Positions 62,040-64,000 of a DNA stretch of 64,000 nucleotides are shown here, in pieces (the first letter of the stretch is position 1; every line of letters starts with the position of its first letter). The position numbers were made by a program, and so were the translations under genes. The notes beneath the pieces are model-generated. The model was not told the DNA's origin. It was given only the letters and a program-made list of their open reading frames with translations, and ran no database searches. The stretch lies in contig NZ_QUWK01000003.1 in assembly GCF_003429665.1 (NCBI RefSeq), positions 124,001-188,000 of the forward strand, in the 5' to 3' direction. Origin of the DNA: Sphaerochaeta halotolerans (GTDB lineage Bacteria; Spirochaetota; Spirochaetia; Sphaerochaetales; Sphaerochaetaceae).

Positions 62040-64000
62040 AGGGAGCTCCTCTTTTCATGGAAATATGTCTGGAGTATTTTATAACTTTGCTTCAATCGTT
62101 GTTGGTACACCGGTTGATTCCAAGGATTCCAAGTGAATGAAATACTTGGGATGCTGTCGGTCATTATCCCACTATCTTTTTCTATGACCAAGGTGCTGAG
62201 CCTCAAACTGTCGGTTGCTGATGTGGTTATGGTATCTCGGAGTGGATCGCTGTAATACTGTCTCTCATCATCCAATACTTGATGCGAAGAGGGGTCACTG
62301 ACATTGATCCTTGTCCAAGGTATCCTCACTGTCAGTGTATTCGCTTCTTTGTACCAATGGTTCGTCGCACCAAGAAGTTCCCCATACCGCAAATGGCTTG
62401 CGTCCTCATAGTGGGGCTCGATGATTGTACCGTCTCCAAGGGCCCGCTTCCTGTTGATCAACTTGATTAGTGGAGTGAATTGCCCTTTTCTGGTGAGCCC
62501 AGGAGCGGTAGAGAAGTTGTAACGGGTATAGTTTGCTTCATCCAAGGCAAGAAGCTGAGCGTTCTGCTCTGCATTGATCAGTACTACGTATTCCATACCA
62601 AATGATGCCTCATAAGGAATATCTGGTGTGTATTTCAGCTCACCTCTATCACGGTAGATGGTGTCGATTCCAATAATCAATTGTTCTTGTTCAAGTTCAA
62701 GAGGTCTCGAGAATGTGAAGTCAAACCAGAGAAAGGAAGCGTCAGCACGCACTTCCATAGTTTCGATGAAATCTTGTGCACCATGGGCTACAGTACTCCG
62801 TCTTGGCTTTACCGCCTCATTTGCCAAGATTCCATAGTTCTGTTCCGGGTCAACTGCATTGTGCCAGAGGATCTGGCGGTCATACGGAACCATGTAGGGT
62901 TCAGTGGTCCAAGTCTTCTTAGCCCACTCATCCATCCATGCGAAGATGATACCACCGCTATACCCCTCCCTTTCCATGGTTTCAAACATGCGGATGATCA
63001 TCTTTCCCTGGTCCTGTTCGCTCAATCCCCCATGGTGGTACCCATCTGGGTTGTAGTGGGCATTCCCCATACCGGTTGCAATACCGAACTCTGCAACCAC
63101 TGCAGGATACCTCTGGTGTCCTTCCATGAATGCCCTAAGATACCCCCCATAGCGAAATCGGCCCTCGTCATCTTCATATGCATTGTATGAAGGGTCGTTG
63201 TTCATAAAATCTGGGTAGTTGGGATAGATGTGATAAGACCCAAAAAGCCCCGCCTTATTCTTTTCTCCCAACACCAGATGATTGATATCCACTGTAGTTC
63301 GATCATTGTACTCATCCTTTTTCACCCCAAACTCATCCCGCTCTGATTCATGGGTAAGATAGTCCAGGGTAGGCCAGTTGACGAGGGATACAGGATGTTG
63401 CCAGCCATAGGTTTCTTCCTCATAATCCAGTAGGTAGTCGCAACTCTGGGCAAGCCAGGACTCTGTGGGTGTTGCCTCTTCGGTAGTACTGATGTAGGAA
63501 CCGATGAATCGATACCCTTCATGTTGATGGTCAGTCTCTTCGACTTCATGAGGTTCCAACTCACGACCGACTAAATACCCGATGACATACGAGGAAATGT
63601 CGTTCTGATAGGACCCATATGCCCTCCCTTTGCGCTCACTGATGTCTGCATTTCCATGGATTGCATCAACTACATTTCGGATTTCCTCTTCGAAGGCCTG
63701 TTGATAGGCTTCCTTCAGGTAATCATGCCCGGGAGGTTCTTCTTCCGGCCACACTTCCTGCATAAGATAGATGGGCTTGTCAGGGTGAAGCCGATTGTAG
63801 AGGGAGAACGCGTCGTAGAACTCAGGGTCCAGCAAGGTATAAATCCGTAGCGTATTGATTCCCAGTTCCCCCATCTGCACAAGATACCGATAATACAGAC
63901 TCTTGTCCTTGGGGAATTCGGTAAACCATTTGCCCGGGGTAGCCGTTCCTAGGTTCATGCCATACACAAAGAAGGGCTGCCATGTTTCATTATTGTATAA
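62036..64000 (-). CDS. Glycosidase-like TIM-barrel protein, 5' end outside window
   Basis: The frame stays open to the window edge (654 residues visible); PFFVYGMNLGTATPG reads through an in-frame GTG, so the true start is further right. Barrel segments GINTLRIYTLLDPEFYDAF and VVAEFGIATGMG, plus GIIFAWMDEWAKKTW, look like a clan-A glycosidase with a possible catalytic Glu in AEFG. The C-terminal ~220 residues are beta-rich. It heads the synthase operon and may trim or bind the polymer; no family assigned. Confidence 0.72.
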   Translation of the reverse strand, partial: LYNNETWQPFFVYGMNLGTATPGKWFTEFPKDKSLYYRYLVQMGELGINTLRIYTLLDPEFYDAFSLYNRLHPDKPIYLMQEVWPEEEPPGHDYLKEAYQQAFEEEIRNVVDAIHGNADISERKGRAYGSYQNDISSYVIGYLVGRELEPHEVEETDHQHEGYRFIGSYISTTEEATPTESWLAQSCDYLLDYEEETYGWQHPVSLVNWPTLDYLTHESERDEFGVKKDEYNDRTTVDINHLVLGEKNKAGLFGSYHIYPNYPDFMNNDPSYNAYEDDEGRFRYGGYLRAFMEGHQRYPAVVAEFGIATGMGNAHYNPDGYHHGGLSEQDQGKMIIRMFETMEREGYSGGIIFAWMDEWAKKTWTTEPYMVPYDRQILWHNAVDPEQNYGILANEAVKPRRSTVAHGAQDFIETMEVRADASFLWFDFTFSRPLELEQEQLIIGIDTIYRDRGELKYTPDIPYEASFGMEYVVLINAEQNAQLLALDEANYTRYNFSTAPGLTRKGQFTPLIKLINRKRALGDGTIIEPHYEDASHLRYGELLGATNHWYKEANTLTVRIPWTRINVSDPSSHQVLDDERQYYSDPLRDTITTSATDSLRLSTLVIEKDSGIMTDSIPSISFTWNPWNQPVYQQRLKQSYKILQTYFHEKRSSL

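Overview
The window (64 kb, moderate GC) looks like the chromosome of a non-helical spirochaete of the Sphaerochaeta type. The grounds are the overall gene content: many ABC and TRAP sugar importers, several glycoside hydrolases, GTP-type PEP carboxykinase, PdxST, NCS2 and GPH transporters, MreB paralogues and no motility genes. This is judged from gene content and protein character only; no search was run.

Layout. 1-4.4 kb: oligosaccharide ABC importer plus a GH20 hexosaminidase. 4.4-7.4 kb: the vitamin B6 locus pdxR / pdxST. 7.4-9.3 kb: GGDEF-EAL protein. 9.3-11.6 kb: arsenic locus (arsC, arsR, redox-disulfide protein, ArsP-like permease). 11.6-16.9 kb: long AT-rich leader, three tandem mreB-like genes and an EAL-domain membrane protein. 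16.9-24.3 kb: second sugar ABC locus with an N-acetylhexosamine-kinase-like protein, a DUF5107 protein and a divergent AraC regulator. 24.4-26.7 kb: class-A beta-lactamase-like protein, a dense hairpin cluster, an AbiEi antitoxin with a truncated AbiEii toxin, and tRNA-Ala(GGC). 26.8-45.5 kb: mostly housekeeping and transport (DUF1538 plus PII-like, asd, Nudix, U32, GPH symporter, cNMP-binding protein, pckG, WYL regulator, NCS2 permease, Fe-ADH, RNase D-like, PanE-like, M20 peptidase, aldo-keto reductase). 45.48-45.57 kb: a two-repeat type I-E-like CRISPR unit without cas genes. 45.6-52.5 kb: a TRAP / DapA-like / FadR-type / YhcH acid-sugar locus split by an intact IS30-family element and carrying an internally deleted HpcH/HpaI aldolase. 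52.7-57.2 kb: carotenoid genes (crtI, frameshifted crtB, cruF-like) translationally chained to a polysaccharide deacetylase and a GH16 enzyme. 57.2-64 kb, opposite strand: a large HEAT-GT2 synthase, an MBL-GGDEF-receiver fusion and a glycosidase-like protein, which together look like an exopolysaccharide module.

The most unusual signals are these. (1) Nine genes appear to have promoters whose -10 box lies only 6-8 nt before the start codon with no Shine-Dalgarno sequence, so their mRNAs would be leaderless. (2) The solitary CRISPR unit has an exact 61-nt period. (3) Three mreB paralogues sit in tandem with a degenerate EAL protein. (4) Several genes are caught in decay (crtB, abiEii, hpcH). 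(5) An IS30 copy is flanked by a 16-bp direct repeat. (6) Each of the three complete binding-protein to permease junctions has a strong stem-loop.
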